NCBI GenBank assembly: GCA_045598345.1
Contig: JAZLLX010000083.1
Location: 1-34,732 of the forward strand
DNA: 34,732 nt
From: Phascolarctobacterium_B sp045598345
GTDB lineage: Bacteria; Bacillota; Negativicutes; Acidaminococcales; Acidaminococcaceae
Direction of reading: 5' to 3'
Position 1 is the first letter of the stretch. The number at the start of each line of letters is the position of its first letter. Below the pieces are notes generated by a model, which searched no databases, was not told the origin of the DNA, and saw only the letters and a list, made by a program, of their open reading frames with translations. Positions 1 to 7,882 of the stretch are shown piece after piece. The translations under genes were made by a program, and so were the position numbers.

Positions 1-219
1 AGAAGTTTATGAATGCTACGCATAATGCAAAAACTCCCACCGCAAGCGGTCCCCCCTCTTTAAGAAAGAGGGAAAGAAGTTCGCTTTCAGCGGACGAGTT
101 TTCTGCGTAATCCGCACCCCCAGTCGCCTTTCTATGTTCCTTTAGGCGACAGCCCCCGCAAAGGCGGGGGCTACTCGTGTTCCTGTAACTTGTTATATAA
201 TTACTGGAACATATTTCCA
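1..219. repeat. intergenic hairpin-repeat element, left part outside the window
   Basis: This is the right part of a composite repeat. It holds a hairpin with stem GTCGCC/GGCGAC (123-150) whose loop contains ATGTTCCT, then a GC-rich hairpin GCCCCCGC/GCGGGGGC (152-171), and a right terminal sequence GGAACATATTTCC (206-218). The same architecture recurs at eleven further sites in the window. No gene is visible here. Confidence 0.75.
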
Positions 220-224
220 TTAAT

Positions 225-318
225 TTCTAACTTACAACTTCTAACTTACAACTTCTAACTTACAACTTCTAACTTACAACTTCTAACTTACAACTTCTAA
301 CTTACAACTTCTAACTTA
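225..318. repeat. tandem 14-bp repeat, about 6.7 copies
   Basis: The unit TTCTAACTTACAAC is repeated head-to-tail with essentially no divergence and no spacers, directly after the right end of the preceding element. Other copies of the repeat family carry similar short-word tracts at the same place, so this is probably a locally amplified version of that border tract. It is not a CRISPR, because there are no spacers. Confidence 0.95.
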
Positions 319-324
319 AAAGTA

Positions 325-548
325 CCTACCTAATTGCTCACCCCACCACCGCCAACACGCTCCCGTAGGCGGTCCCCCGCCCCTTTAGGGGCGGACGGGG
401 GTTCGCATTCAGCGGACAAGTTTTCTGCGTAATCCGCACCCCCAGTCGTCTTTCTATGCTCCCGTAGGCGGTCCCCCGCCCCTTTAGGGGCGGACGAGGG
501 TTCGCATTCAGCGAACTTTCTCTGAATCCTAATTCCTTTATCCTTATT
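325..548. repeat. hairpin-repeat element with an internal 55-bp duplication
   Basis: Two near-identical 55-bp blocks (359-413 and 458-512) each contain a GC hairpin (GCCCC/GGGGC) and a GTTCGC-ATTCA stem-loop. The latter closes with GCGGAC in the first copy and GCGAAC in the second, so pairing is kept in both. No right terminal sequence follows. The open frames across this block are a by-product of the duplication. Confidence 0.75.
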
Positions 549-737
549 TTAGTCCCAAAAACTTGGCACCAAGCCAAATTCCATGAGTACGGCATAGATG
601 CCGAAGCAGCAAATCCAAATGCTGCCTAAAAAGTAACCCCATTCCCTGTTTTTGAAGTTAATATAGATTCCCCTGCCGAAATAGAGGGCCATTAAGGACC
701 AGATGGCGATACGGGTCCAGGGCATTTCCCCATTCAT
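549..737 (-). CDS. small two-helix membrane protein, unknown function
   Basis: The 62-residue product has two hydrophobic stretches (about residues 8-24 and 34-58) separated by a short basic loop (FKNREW), so it is predicted to be a double-spanning inner-membrane peptide. A GGAGG ribosome-binding site lies about 9 bases before the ATG, which supports it as a real gene. It lies immediately downstream of the terminator that follows the tRNA cluster on the same strand, so it would be expressed by read-through or from a promoter I cannot see. I do not recognise a family; the function is unknown. Confidence 0.6.
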   Translation of the reverse strand: MNGEMPWTRIAIWSLMALYFGRGIYINFKNREWGYFLGSIWICCFGIYAVLMEFGLVPSFWD

Positions 738-752
738 AAGCGTTCAAACCTC

Positions 753-783
753 CAAAAAAAACAAGACACCCGAAAGGGTGTCT
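753..783 (-). terminator. Rho-independent terminator of the tRNA cluster
   Basis: The 8-bp stem AGACACCC/GGGTGTCT with a four-base loop is followed, reading the minus strand, by a T-rich tract (TTGTTTTTTTT). It ends the Lys-Glu-Val tRNA transcript. Confidence 0.85.
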
Positions 784-790
784 TTTGATT

Positions 791-866
791 TGGTGGGCGC
801 TAACGGGATCGAACCGCTGACACCCTGCTTGTAGGGCAGGTGCTCTCCCAGCTGAGCTAAGCGCCC
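791..866 (-). tRNA. tRNA-Val (anticodon UAC), CCA encoded
   Basis: The cloverleaf folds with acceptor GGGCGCT/AGCGCCC, D arm GCTC/GAGC, anticodon stem CCTGC/GCAGG and T arm AGCGG/CCGTT with loop TTCGATC. The anticodon loop reads CCTACAA, giving anticodon TAC. Position 33 would then be C where nearly all tRNAs have U, a mild oddity. The 3' CCA is encoded. It is the last of three tRNAs on the minus strand. Confidence 0.93.
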
Positions 867-876
867 GGATAAAAAA

Positions 877-951
877 TGGTGACCGGTGCGGGAATCGAAC
901 CCGCGATACCGCCGTGAAAGGGCGATGTCTTAACCTCTTGACCAACCGGCC
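877..951 (-). tRNA. tRNA-Glu (anticodon UUC), CCA encoded
   Basis: The acceptor stem GGCCGGT pairs with ACCGGTC (one G-U). The anticodon stem CGCC/GGCG encloses loop CTTTCAC, giving anticodon TTC. The T loop is TTCGAAT, and CCA is encoded at the 3' end. It is the middle gene of the tRNA cluster, ten bases from tRNA-Val. Confidence 0.95.
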
Positions 952-955
952 ACAT

Positions 956-1031
956 TGGTGATCCATGAAGGGATCGAACCTTCGACACCCTGATTAAGAG
1001 TCAGGTGCTCTACCAGCTGAGCTAATGGACC
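956..1031 (-). tRNA. tRNA-Lys (anticodon CUU), CCA encoded
   Basis: The acceptor stem GGTCCAT pairs with ATGGATC. The anticodon stem CCTGA/TCAGG encloses loop CTCTTAA, giving anticodon CTT. The T loop is TTCGATC and CCA is encoded. It is promoter-proximal in the cluster. Confidence 0.95.
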
Positions 1032-1049
1032 AAAATATGTTGCCTAAAT

Positions 1050-1078
1050 ATGATATACAAAAGTCAAGAATTTTGCAA
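1050..1078 (-). promoter_or_regulatory. candidate sigma-70 promoter of the tRNA cluster
   Basis: On the minus strand TTGCAA (-35) is followed after 17 bases by TATCAT (-10), about 19 bases before the first base of tRNA-Lys. The match is moderate but the position is right for a stable-RNA transcript. Confidence 0.45.
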
Positions 1079-1101
1079 GCATTTTTTTAAGTTTTTTTGT
1101 T

Positions 1102-1659
1102 TTATACTATTTTGCCTCCCGTATAGTCCACGCCGTCATCCAATTCGGGGTTGATGATGCCGTAGCGGTGAGCCCAAAGGTATTTGTATTTCACGGCCTG
1201 ATTGTGGATGTTTTCCAAATTGCTTTCGTCTAATTTTTTAATAACTTTGGCAGGAATGCCTGCCACCAAACTGAAGGGCGGTACAACAGTGTTTTTAGTA
1301 ACAACCGCACCGGCAGCCACAATACTGCCACGACCGATAACTGCTCCGTCCAAGACCGTGCTGTGCATGCCAATCAAAACATGGTCTTCCACAGTGCAGG
1401 CGTGCAACAAAGCACAATGGCCCACGGTCACATAGTCCCCCACGATACAGGGGAAATTGTCCGCCACATGCAGTACGGAATTGTCCTGAATGTTGGTATA
1501 TTTGCCCACCTTAATGTAGTTCACATCCCCACGGATGGTTACATTGGGCCAGATGCTGGCATAGTCATCAATTTTCACCTTGCCCAGCAGGGTGGCGGTG
1601 TTGAAACAGTATGCCTTGGGGCTGACTTTTGGAAAATTTTTTTCAAATGGGAATAACAT
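1102..1659 (-). CDS. gamma-carbonic anhydrase family hexapeptide-repeat protein (YrdA-like)
   Basis: The 185-residue protein is a left-handed beta-helix of hexapeptide repeats, typical of the gamma-carbonic anhydrase/YrdA group. It keeps the metal-site pattern: Arg43, QDN at 58-60, and His64, His81 and His86 (VLHV, VGH, LLHAC), the expected zinc or iron ligands. Known relatives reversibly hydrate CO2, but many paralogues of this size have no shown activity, so only the family is secure. The ATG at 1659 is chosen because AAGGAG lies about 9 bases upstream; the ATG three codons earlier directly abuts that site. It stands alone downstream of nothing on its own strand and before the repeat block at 1.7 kb. 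Confidence 0.88.
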   Translation of the reverse strand: MLFPFEKNFPKVSPKAYCFNTATLLGKVKIDDYASIWPNVTIRGDVNYIKVGKYTNIQDNSVLHVADNFPCIVGDYVTVGHCALLHACTVEDHVLIGMHSTVLDGAVIGRGSIVAAGAVVTKNTVVPPFSLVAGIPAKVIKKLDESNLENIHNQAVKYKYLWAHRYGIINPELDDGVDYTGGKIV

Positions 1660-1745
1660 AATTTTCATCTCCTTTTTTGTGTTTTTATAATTCTATAAAA
1701 TTTATCGTTGAATGTCAAATTGTATTGCTATATAATATAGGTTAT

Positions 1746-2245
1746 AGGGATCAGGGGTTAGGGGTCAGGTGTCAGGTGTCAGGATAAAGGAATAAGGATT
1801 TAGGAATTAGGGGAAGGATAGGGCATAGAGTGTAGGGCGTAAGGCGTAGGGATGGTAGGATGTTCCGGTGATTATAATTTGGGTTTCGGGTGTGCGGGGT
1901 TATGCGAACCCTCGTCCGCCACTAAAGGGGCGGGGGACCGTCTGAAGGAACATAGAAAGACGGTGGTGGGGTGAGCAATTACGCTGACGCTAATGAAAAG
2001 ATAAAAACTTAAAGCTTAAAGTTATGGTAAAAAGTTCCTGTGATTAGAGCAGGGAAGTTGTGGGTGTGTTTGAATTTAATTCTTCAATCGTAGAGAGCGA
2101 CCCACCCCGTCTTGCCCTTCTATGTTCCTATAGGCAATCCACCCCGCCCACGCCTGGGCGGGAAAATATAGTTCGCATTCAGCGAATATAATCAATGGAA
2201 CATATTACCATCATTCTGCATTCTTAATTCATAATTGCTAATTAC
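1746..2245. repeat. composite hairpin-repeat element
   Basis: This fills the 600-base gap before the CYTH gene. A short-word tract (1746-1852) leads to a left end GGTAGGATGTTCC (1854-1866), a reverse-oriented unit with hairpin CCGTC/GACGG (1938-1963), and a second left end GGTAAAAAGTTCC (2026-2038). A forward unit follows with hairpins TTGCC/GGCAA (2112-2137) and TTCGC/GCGAA (2172-2186), then the right end GGAACATATTACC (2197-2209). No coding sequence is supported. Confidence 0.8.
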
Positions 2246-2266
2246 AAGTGTCAGGTGTGTTTGATT

Positions 2267-2836
2267 ATGGAAATAGAGTTAAAGACAATTTTCACAGAGC
2301 GTGAATTAAATAGGTTTTTGCAAAGCAGGTTTTTTACGGAGCGGGTAAAGAAGGGTTCGGAGCAGGTTTTGCAGTTGACAAGTGTGTATTATGACACTTC
2401 TGATTTTGCTTTGCAAATGCAGGGCTCGGTGTATCGGGTGCGGACTACGCAATTTGCAGACGGGAATAAAGAATATGAGAGTACCACCAAACGGACTGTT
2501 AAAAAAAATGGCGGTGTGGCGGAGCGTGAGGAAATCAATGAGCAACAGGAAAACGCCTTGCCAAAGTTACCCGCTGTTCAGGAAATATTCAGGACAGAGG
2601 TAACCCGCAAGATATATTATTTGAAATACGAACACGCTCTTTTTGAAATGGCTATTGACCGGGGCAGAATAGTGGCGGTGAACGGCAGGACAGAGCCGAT
2701 TGACGAAGTGGAGTTTGAAGTAAAAACAGGGGGCGTGGCGGATTTGGAAAACTTGCGTCAGGCACTGCATCAGGTGGCAGATTTTCAGGAAGAAGAAAAA
2801 AGCAAATATGCCAGAGGGGTGGCTTTGTTGAGGTAA
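2267..2836 (+). CDS. CYTH domain protein (adenylate cyclase class IV / triphosphate tunnel enzyme family)
   Basis: The N-terminus has the CYTH signature EIELK (residues 2-6), the metal-binding ExExK motif of the triphosphate tunnel fold. The rest shows the expected alternating charged strands, including VYYDTSDFAL, YRVR and KRTVKKNG, and ends in an ExExE-like strand (DEVEFEVKTG). Family members hydrolyse thiamine triphosphate or inorganic tripolyphosphate, or make cAMP; the substrate cannot be told from sequence. The 189-residue length is normal. The start at 2267 places the motif at the N-terminus as in relatives; AGGTG about 9 bases upstream is a weak ribosome site. It is 3 bases from acpS, so they are probably co-transcribed. 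Confidence 0.85.
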   Translation: MEIELKTIFTERELNRFLQSRFFTERVKKGSEQVLQLTSVYYDTSDFALQMQGSVYRVRTTQFADGNKEYESTTKRTVKKNGGVAEREEINEQQENALPKLPAVQEIFRTEVTRKIYYLKYEHALFEMAIDRGRIVAVNGRTEPIDEVEFEVKTGGVADLENLRQALHQVADFQEEEKSKYARGVALLR

Positions 2837-2839
2837 GAT

Positions 2840-3211
2840 ATGGTAAAAGGTGTGGGCTGTGATTTGGTGACTATTGCCCGAATGGAAAAGGCGGCACAGC
2901 GGAGCGGCTTTTTGGAACGGGTGTTCACGGCAGGGGAAATTCAATATTGCGAAAGCAGGGGCGTGCAAAAATTTGCCTCTTTGGCGGCGCGTTTTGCGGC
3001 GAAGGAAGCGGTGCTGAAAGCATTAGGAACAGGACTGCGTGAAGGCAAGTTGACGGATGTGGAAGTAACGCAAAATGAGTTAGGCCAGCCTGGTGTGCGG
3101 TTGTCAGGTGGGATAAAAAAATTAGCAGATAAACAAGGAATAAAAAATATCCAGTTAAGTTTGAGCCATGAAGGCGGCCAGGCAATGGCTGTGGTGATAA
3201 TGGAGGATTAA
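2840..3211 (+). CDS. acpS: holo-[acyl-carrier-protein] synthase
   Basis: This is the 4'-phosphopantetheinyl transferase that moves phosphopantetheine from CoA onto the serine of apo-ACP, activating fatty-acid synthesis in the cytoplasm. The AcpS-type motifs are present: GCDLVTI near residue 6 (the Mg-binding Asp) and RFAAKEAVLKALGTG around residues 50-64 (the catalytic Glu/Lys segment). At 123 residues it is the standard length. It sits between the CYTH gene and nnrE/nnrD, one base before the latter; the acpS-nnr order is common in Firmicutes. Confidence 0.96.
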   Translation: MVKGVGCDLVTIARMEKAAQRSGFLERVFTAGEIQYCESRGVQKFASLAARFAAKEAVLKALGTGLREGKLTDVEVTQNELGQPGVRLSGGIKKLADKQGIKNIQLSLSHEGGQAMAVVIMED

Positions 3212-3212
3212 A

Positions 3213-4778
3213 ATGAAACTAATAGATGTGGAAACAATGCGGAACATGGACGAGGAACTGACCAATCAGGGCATCCCGGAAATTATCCCCATGGAACACG
3301 CCGGCAAAGCCATTAGTGATGTTGCCTTAACCATGCTGGAAGAAAAGCAACGGGTGGTGATTGTGGCAGGCAAGGGGAACAACGGCGGGGACGGTTTTTG
3401 TGCGGCACGCTGGCTGAACACTGCCAACAAAAAAGTGCAATGCTTCGGTCTGGGTATGAGCCGCAACGAGGCCATGACGGAATATAATATGCTGACGGAC
3501 AGCGGTGTGGAAGTCGTGAACCTGCGTACACAGGCGGATTTGGACTATTTGAAAATGAGCATCGCCCAAGCAGATTTAGTGATTGATGCCCTTTTGGGTA
3601 CGGGGTTTGCCGGGGAACTGGAAGAGGATATAGCAAAGATTTGTGATTTGATGAACAAAGCAACCAGCCCCGTGTTGAGCGTGGATATTCCGACCGGTGT
3701 TAATGCGGATACGGGCATGGTGGCGGAGCATGCTGTGAAGGCGGCGGCTACGGTTACTTTGGCAAGAGTGAAGGTGGGAATGTTGCTTTATCCTGCCAGA
3801 GAAAATGTGGGAAAACTTTTCGTGGCGGACATCGGCTTTCCGGCAAAACTTTTGGCACGGGATGTCAGCCCCTATTATTTAGTTGATAAAAAAATGGTGG
3901 GGGAAATGCTGCCCATCCGTGAGCAAGATGCCCACAAAGGCGATAATGGCAGAGTAACAGTGGTTGCCGGCTCCCAAGGTTTTGTCGGGGCGGCGGCATT
4001 GGCTACCAAAGGTGCAGTGAAGGCGGGGGCGGGACTGGTAAGTTTGCTGACACCGGAGTCCGCCAGTGCTGTTTTGGCAATGAAATTGGACGAAGAAATG
4101 GTACATCCTTTGCCGGAGGCAGAGGGCGGTTTGGCAGATACTGCGGTGCAAGAGGTTTTGGCGTTTGGCGGTGATGTACTTGCCATAGGGCCGGGACTGG
4201 GCAGGGGCGAAGGCACTGCAAAAGCAGTTCAAGAAATTGTCCGCACCAGCCAAGTGCCTTTGGTTATTGATGCGGATGCCCTGACGGCGTTGAAAGATAA
4301 TTTGAAAGTGCTGACGGAAAACGCAGCAGTAAAAATCCTCACACCCCACGCAGGGGAGTTCAGCCGTCTGACGGGTTTGGATATTGAATATATTAACAGC
4401 AACCGCTTGTTTTTGGCGATCAAATACGCAAAGAAATGGAATGTAATTTTGCTTTTGAAGGGTGCTCCCACCATTGTGGCGTTGCCAAGCGGAGCGGCTT
4501 ATTTAGTTAATTCCGGCACCAGTGCCATGGCGACCGGCGGCAGTGGCGATGTGCTGACCGGCGTGATTGCAGGCCTTGTGGCACAGGGTTTGGAACCGGA
4601 TGCGGCTGCCATTTGCGGAGCGTATCTGCACGGCTTGGCAGGAACTTTGGCGACCAATGGGGCACCCGGCTTGGCGGCAGGGGAGATTGCCCAAAATCTG
4701 CCTTTTGCGTGGCAGGAAGTATATGCGGATGAGGAAGAAAACAGATTTAACAACTATGCCATTAAAACGATTGGATAA
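3213..4778 (+). CDS. nnrDE: bifunctional NAD(P)H-hydrate epimerase / ADP-dependent NAD(P)H-hydrate dehydratase
   Basis: The enzyme repairs damaged NAD(P)H: the N-terminal YjeF_N domain (about 1-215) epimerises S/R NAD(P)HX and the C-terminal ribokinase-like domain (about 225-505) dehydrates the S form using ADP. Visible motifs are the epimerase glycine motif GKGNNGGDGF near residue 53 and, in the dehydratase, DNGRVTVVAGS, GPGLGRGEG, LTPHAGEFSRL and the TGGSGDVLTG loop with its catalytic Asp near residue 441. The 521-residue length fits the full fusion. AGGATTA precedes the ATG. It follows acpS by one base and is six bases from the amidase gene. Confidence 0.95.
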   Translation: MKLIDVETMRNMDEELTNQGIPEIIPMEHAGKAISDVALTMLEEKQRVVIVAGKGNNGGDGFCAARWLNTANKKVQCFGLGMSRNEAMTEYNMLTDSGVEVVNLRTQADLDYLKMSIAQADLVIDALLGTGFAGELEEDIAKICDLMNKATSPVLSVDIPTGVNADTGMVAEHAVKAAATVTLARVKVGMLLYPARENVGKLFVADIGFPAKLLARDVSPYYLVDKKMVGEMLPIREQDAHKGDNGRVTVVAGSQGFVGAAALATKGAVKAGAGLVSLLTPESASAVLAMKLDEEMVHPLPEAEGGLADTAVQEVLAFGGDVLAIGPGLGRGEGTAKAVQEIVRTSQVPLVIDADALTALKDNLKVLTENAAVKILTPHAGEFSRLTGLDIEYINSNRLFLAIKYAKKWNVILLLKGAPTIVALPSGAAYLVNSGTSAMATGGSGDVLTGVIAGLVAQGLEPDAAAICGAYLHGLAGTLATNGAPGLAAGEIAQNLPFAWQEVYADEEENRFNNYAIKTIG

Positions 4779-4784
4779 TAATTT

Positions 4785-6359
4785 ATGAAAAAATTTTTGT
4801 TAGCAATAATTTTGGCCTTGTTGCCAAATATAGTGTTTGCCAGTGTTATGGATGTTAAGTGGGGCGAGGATGTGAACAAGGTTCTTCGTCTGGTCTTTGA
4901 CTTGACAGAGCCGGCAAATTTTGATTTTGCCATTGAAAACCAAACCCTCACCATAACAGTGGACACCGCTTTTGAACAGACGGAAAAGACAGATGCCGTC
5001 AGAAGCGAATATGCCAAGAGTATGTATGTACACGCTTCGGGAACCAAGACCATACTGCGGTTGCCCTTGGTTCAGGATTTGGCAAAAGAGGATGTCAAGG
5101 CCTTCACCTTGAAGCAGGACCCCGTAACTAAAAGGCCCAGCAGGATTGTTTTTGATATTAAAAAATCGGGTTTGGCGGCAGAAAAGCCCAAGCCCGCCGA
5201 TGCCGCACCGGTACAGGTGGGCAGCACGCCGGTAACAGTGACTGCACCGAGTTCTTCGGAGGCAGAAACAAGTTCTGCAACAGCAAGTACTTCAAGCGTG
5301 GCGGTAACTTCCAACACCCCCACACCCAAGACAGAACCGGCACCTGCGGTGACGGTGCGTTCCTCCAAACCAACGGCCATTGCCCCGGTTTCCTCTGTGA
5401 AGGACGGGACATCCGTGGTGGGGAGCAGCCCGGTGAATAAATCGGCAACCCAGGCGAAGGCCGCAGACAGGGCAAGGGAACAGGTGGCAGAAATCTTGAA
5501 CAGGGCCAAGGGCATTAAATCCGCACCGGTTATAACAGACAGTGCGCCCGTGAACACGGGGAAAACAGAGATTAAACAGGCAGTAGCCAAAGTGGCAGAA
5601 AAAGCGGCACAAAAGGCAGTGGAAAAAGCCACAACCAAAGTGACAGAGAAAGTGGCGGAAAAGAAAGCGACTTCCTCAGGCAGTACCGCTTCCAAGCCGG
5701 TGGTACAAATTATTTCCGCCGCCCAAAAAGCGGCTAAACCAAAAGCAAAAGAAGAAATAAAGTCCAAGAGCGGTTACAGAACCAAGGGCGGCATCAAAGG
5801 GAAAATAATTACCATTGACCCCGGACATGGGGGCAGTGACCCGGGCGCCGTGAGCAAGAAGGGCACTTACGAAAAAACCATTACCCTTTCCATGGCAAAG
5901 AAACTTAAAGAGGACTTGGAAAAATTGGGGGCAAAGGTTTATCTGACCCGCAGTACGGATGTGGATGTGGCGGGCAAGAATGCGGACGATGAGGAAGAAT
6001 TGCAGGCACGGGTGAATATAGCGGAAAAGCATGATTCCGATCTGTTCATCAGTTTACATATCAATTCCAGCGTGAACAGCAAGGCCAGCGGTATCAGCAC
6101 TTACTATTACCCCAAGACCAATCATGATAACACATTGGCGAAATGTATTCATAAGCAGTTGACCAGTAATTTCAAACTGACGGATATGGGTATTCGTGAA
6201 GCGAACTTCTATGTGACCAAGCGTTGCTCCATGCCGGCGGTGCTGATGGAACTGGGCTTTATCAGTAACAAGAAAGAGGAAAAAACCATTTCCGGCAACT
6301 GGTTCCAAAACAAGGCGATGGACTTGGTTGCCAAGGGGGTTAAGGATTATTTTGATTAA
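4785..6359 (+). CDS. exported N-acetylmuramoyl-L-alanine amidase (AMIN + Amidase_3)
   Basis: This cell-wall amidase cleaves the amide bond between MurNAc and the stem peptide. A signal peptide (residues 1 to about 19, KKFLLAIILALLP) is followed by an AMIN-like localisation domain (about 20-125), a long low-complexity Ala/Thr/Ser/Lys linker (about 130-330), and the zinc-dependent Amidase_3 catalytic domain (about 340-520). The zinc-ligand motifs are DPGHGGSDPG (His near 348), the Glu of GTYEKT, and LHINSS (His near 424); the catalytic Glu is in VLMELGF (near 489). AMIN plus Amidase_3 is the AmiC-type layout used in daughter-cell separation. No strong ribosome-binding site is visible, and the start is six bases after nnrDE. 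Confidence 0.93.
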   Translation: MKKFLLAIILALLPNIVFASVMDVKWGEDVNKVLRLVFDLTEPANFDFAIENQTLTITVDTAFEQTEKTDAVRSEYAKSMYVHASGTKTILRLPLVQDLAKEDVKAFTLKQDPVTKRPSRIVFDIKKSGLAAEKPKPADAAPVQVGSTPVTVTAPSSSEAETSSATASTSSVAVTSNTPTPKTEPAPAVTVRSSKPTAIAPVSSVKDGTSVVGSSPVNKSATQAKAADRAREQVAEILNRAKGIKSAPVITDSAPVNTGKTEIKQAVAKVAEKAAQKAVEKATTKVTEKVAEKKATSSGSTASKPVVQIISAAQKAAKPKAKEEIKSKSGYRTKGGIKGKIITIDPGHGGSDPGAVSKKGTYEKTITLSMAKKLKEDLEKLGAKVYLTRSTDVDVAGKNADDEEELQARVNIAEKHDSDLFISLHINSSVNSKASGISTYYYPKTNHDNTLAKCIHKQLTSNFKLTDMGIREANFYVTKRCSMPAVLMELGFISNKKEEKTISGNWFQNKAMDLVAKGVKDYFD

Positions 6360-6361
6360 TG

Positions 6362-6880
6362 CGGAATGCGTAATTCGCAATGCGGAATTTTAGAATAAAT
6401 GTCAAAGAACAAAGAATAAAGAACAAATATGGTAAAGTGTTCCTGTGATTATAAACAGGGATTAGGAGTTAGAGGTTAGGGTTTAGGGAAGGTAAGATGT
6501 TCCTGTGATTATAATTTGGGTTTCGGGTATGCGGGGTTATGCGAACCCTCGTCCGCACCTAAAGGGGCGGGGGACCGACACAGTTTTTAAGGTCGGTGGT
6601 GGGGTGAGCAATTACGCTGACGCTAATGAAAAGATAAAAACTTAAAGCTTAAAGTTTATGAATGCTTCGCATAATGCAAAAACACCCGTCTGCCCCTTTG
6701 TTCCTGTGGGCAGCCACCCTCTTCAAGAAGAGGGAAAAAAAGTTCGCATTAAGCGGACTTTCCCTGAATCCTGATTCCTAAATCCTTTGCCCTTATTCTA
6801 ATCAACGGAACATATTACCATCATTCTACATTCTACATTCTACATTCCTAATTCCTGAATCCTAATCCCTGTAAAGAAAG
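6362..6880. repeat. composite hairpin-repeat element
   Basis: The gap between the amidase and the GerMN gene is filled by the repeat family: left ends GGTAAAGTGTTCC (6431-6443) and GGTAAGATGTTCC (6491-6503), and a reverse unit whose hairpin stem is CCGAC/GTCGG with a different loop (ACAGTTTTTAAG). A forward unit follows with hairpin CTGCCC/GGGCAG (6690-6713), then the right end GGAACATATTACC (6807-6819) and a tract of repeated ATTCTAC words. Confidence 0.8.
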
Positions 6881-6893
6881 TGAGGATGAACAA

Positions 6894-7421
6894 ATGAAAA
6901 AAGCACTTGCGTTAATAGTTGCTTGTCTGTTGCTGGCGGGCTGTTCGCTCTTTGCCCCCAAAGAAATTGAATTTACGGTCTATCGTGCTCCGGCGGACGG
7001 AACGGAATTTTTGGTGGCGGAAAAAATCCAAATGAAAAACAATAATAAAAGTTTAGCGGAGAATGTTATCAATCACCTGATAAATGTGAAGCCGGCCTCT
7101 GACACGGCTTATGAAGATTATTTGCCGGACGGCACCAAACTTTTGGGCATGGAAGTGAAGGACGGCGTTGCCTATGTCAATTTCAGTAAGGAAGTGTCCA
7201 AAAAGACCATGGGCAGTTATGAAGCCACCATGTTCATCGGCTCCATTGTGAATTCATTGACGGAATTGCCGGAGGTTAAGGCGGTGCAGATTTTGATTGA
7301 AGGGGAAAAGAAGATTACCTATTGCGGTTTGCTGGATATTGAAGAACCTTTGCAACGGAATGAATCCCTTTTGCCCCCGCCTGCACCGGCAACAACGGCA
7401 ACAACTACGGAACAAAAATGA
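6894..7421 (+). CDS. GerMN-domain lipoprotein
   Basis: The protein is an exported lipoprotein: a basic N-terminus and hydrophobic helix end in the lipobox LLAGC, with lipidated Cys17. The rest (about 30-155) matches the GerMN (Spo0M/GerM-type) domain, including a YLPDGTKLLG segment and a strand-rich core, followed by a Pro/Ala/Thr-rich tail. GerMN domains are found in spore germination and in cell-envelope proteins of non-spore formers; the molecular function is not settled. AGGATGAAC upstream is a plausible ribosome-binding site. The stop codon overlaps the start of tsaE (ATGA), so it heads an operon with tsaE, tsaB and rimI. Confidence 0.85.
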   Translation: MKKALALIVACLLLAGCSLFAPKEIEFTVYRAPADGTEFLVAEKIQMKNNNKSLAENVINHLINVKPASDTAYEDYLPDGTKLLGMEVKDGVAYVNFSKEVSKKTMGSYEATMFIGSIVNSLTELPEVKAVQILIEGEKKITYCGLLDIEEPLQRNESLLPPPAPATTATTTEQK

Positions 7422-7882
7422 CAATTTATTTAGACAATGCGGAGGCAACAGAAAAATTTGGTCAGGCCTTGGGCAAGGCGCTTTTCAACGGGGCGGTAGT
7501 TCTGCTCACTGGTGACTTGGGGGCGGGGAAAACCCTGCTTACCAAAGGCGTGGCGATGGCCCGGGGAGTGGACGGGGCGGGGGTGGTGAGCCCCACCTTT
7601 ACTATAATGAATATCTATGACGGGGATATGGAAATCCGCCATTTTGATTTGTATCGCCTGGAAAGCGAAGAGGAATTGGAGGACATCGGCTTTGACGAAT
7701 ACTGCGGCGGCACAGGCGTTACCGTGATTGAATGGGCGGACTTGTTTATGCAAAGGATGCCGGAGGAATATCTTTTAATCAAATTGTTGAGGGACGGCAC
7801 CGACCGCCGGGCGGAAGTGGTGGCCGTGGGCGTGGAATATGAGGGCATAGCAGAAAAATTAAATGTTGATTTTGGGAATTGA
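7418..7882 (+). CDS. tsaE: tRNA threonylcarbamoyladenosine biosynthesis ATPase TsaE
   Basis: TsaE is the ATPase that acts with TsaB and TsaD in making t6A37 on ANN-decoding tRNAs. The Walker A motif GDLGAGKT spans residues 32-39. SPTFTIMNIY and the HFDLYRLE segment, typical of TsaE, follow. The 154-residue length is normal. It overlaps the GerMN gene by 4 bases and tsaB by 20 bases, a sign of translational coupling. Confidence 0.96.
   Translation: MTIYLDNAEATEKFGQALGKALFNGAVVLLTGDLGAGKTLLTKGVAMARGVDGAGVVSPTFTIMNIYDGDMEIRHFDLYRLESEEELEDIGFDEYCGGTGVTVIEWADLFMQRMPEEYLLIKLLRDGTDRRAEVVAVGVEYEGIAEKLNVDFGN

Noticed and set aside
225..318. Possible CRISPR array
   Set aside because: The units abut without spacers and are only 14 bp, so this is a simple tandem repeat. 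No cas genes are present.
338..595. 85-codon minus-strand frame with an internal repeated peptide
   Set aside because: The repeat in the peptide comes only from the duplicated 55-bp hairpin block. There is no ribosome-binding site and the frame overlaps the supported small membrane-protein gene.
658..966. 102-codon minus-strand frame
   Set aside because: It runs through tRNA-Val and tRNA-Glu, so it is an artefact of the RNA genes.
5072..5767. 231-codon frame antisense to the amidase linker
   Set aside because: It mirrors the low-complexity Ala/Thr/Lys linker and has no independent support.
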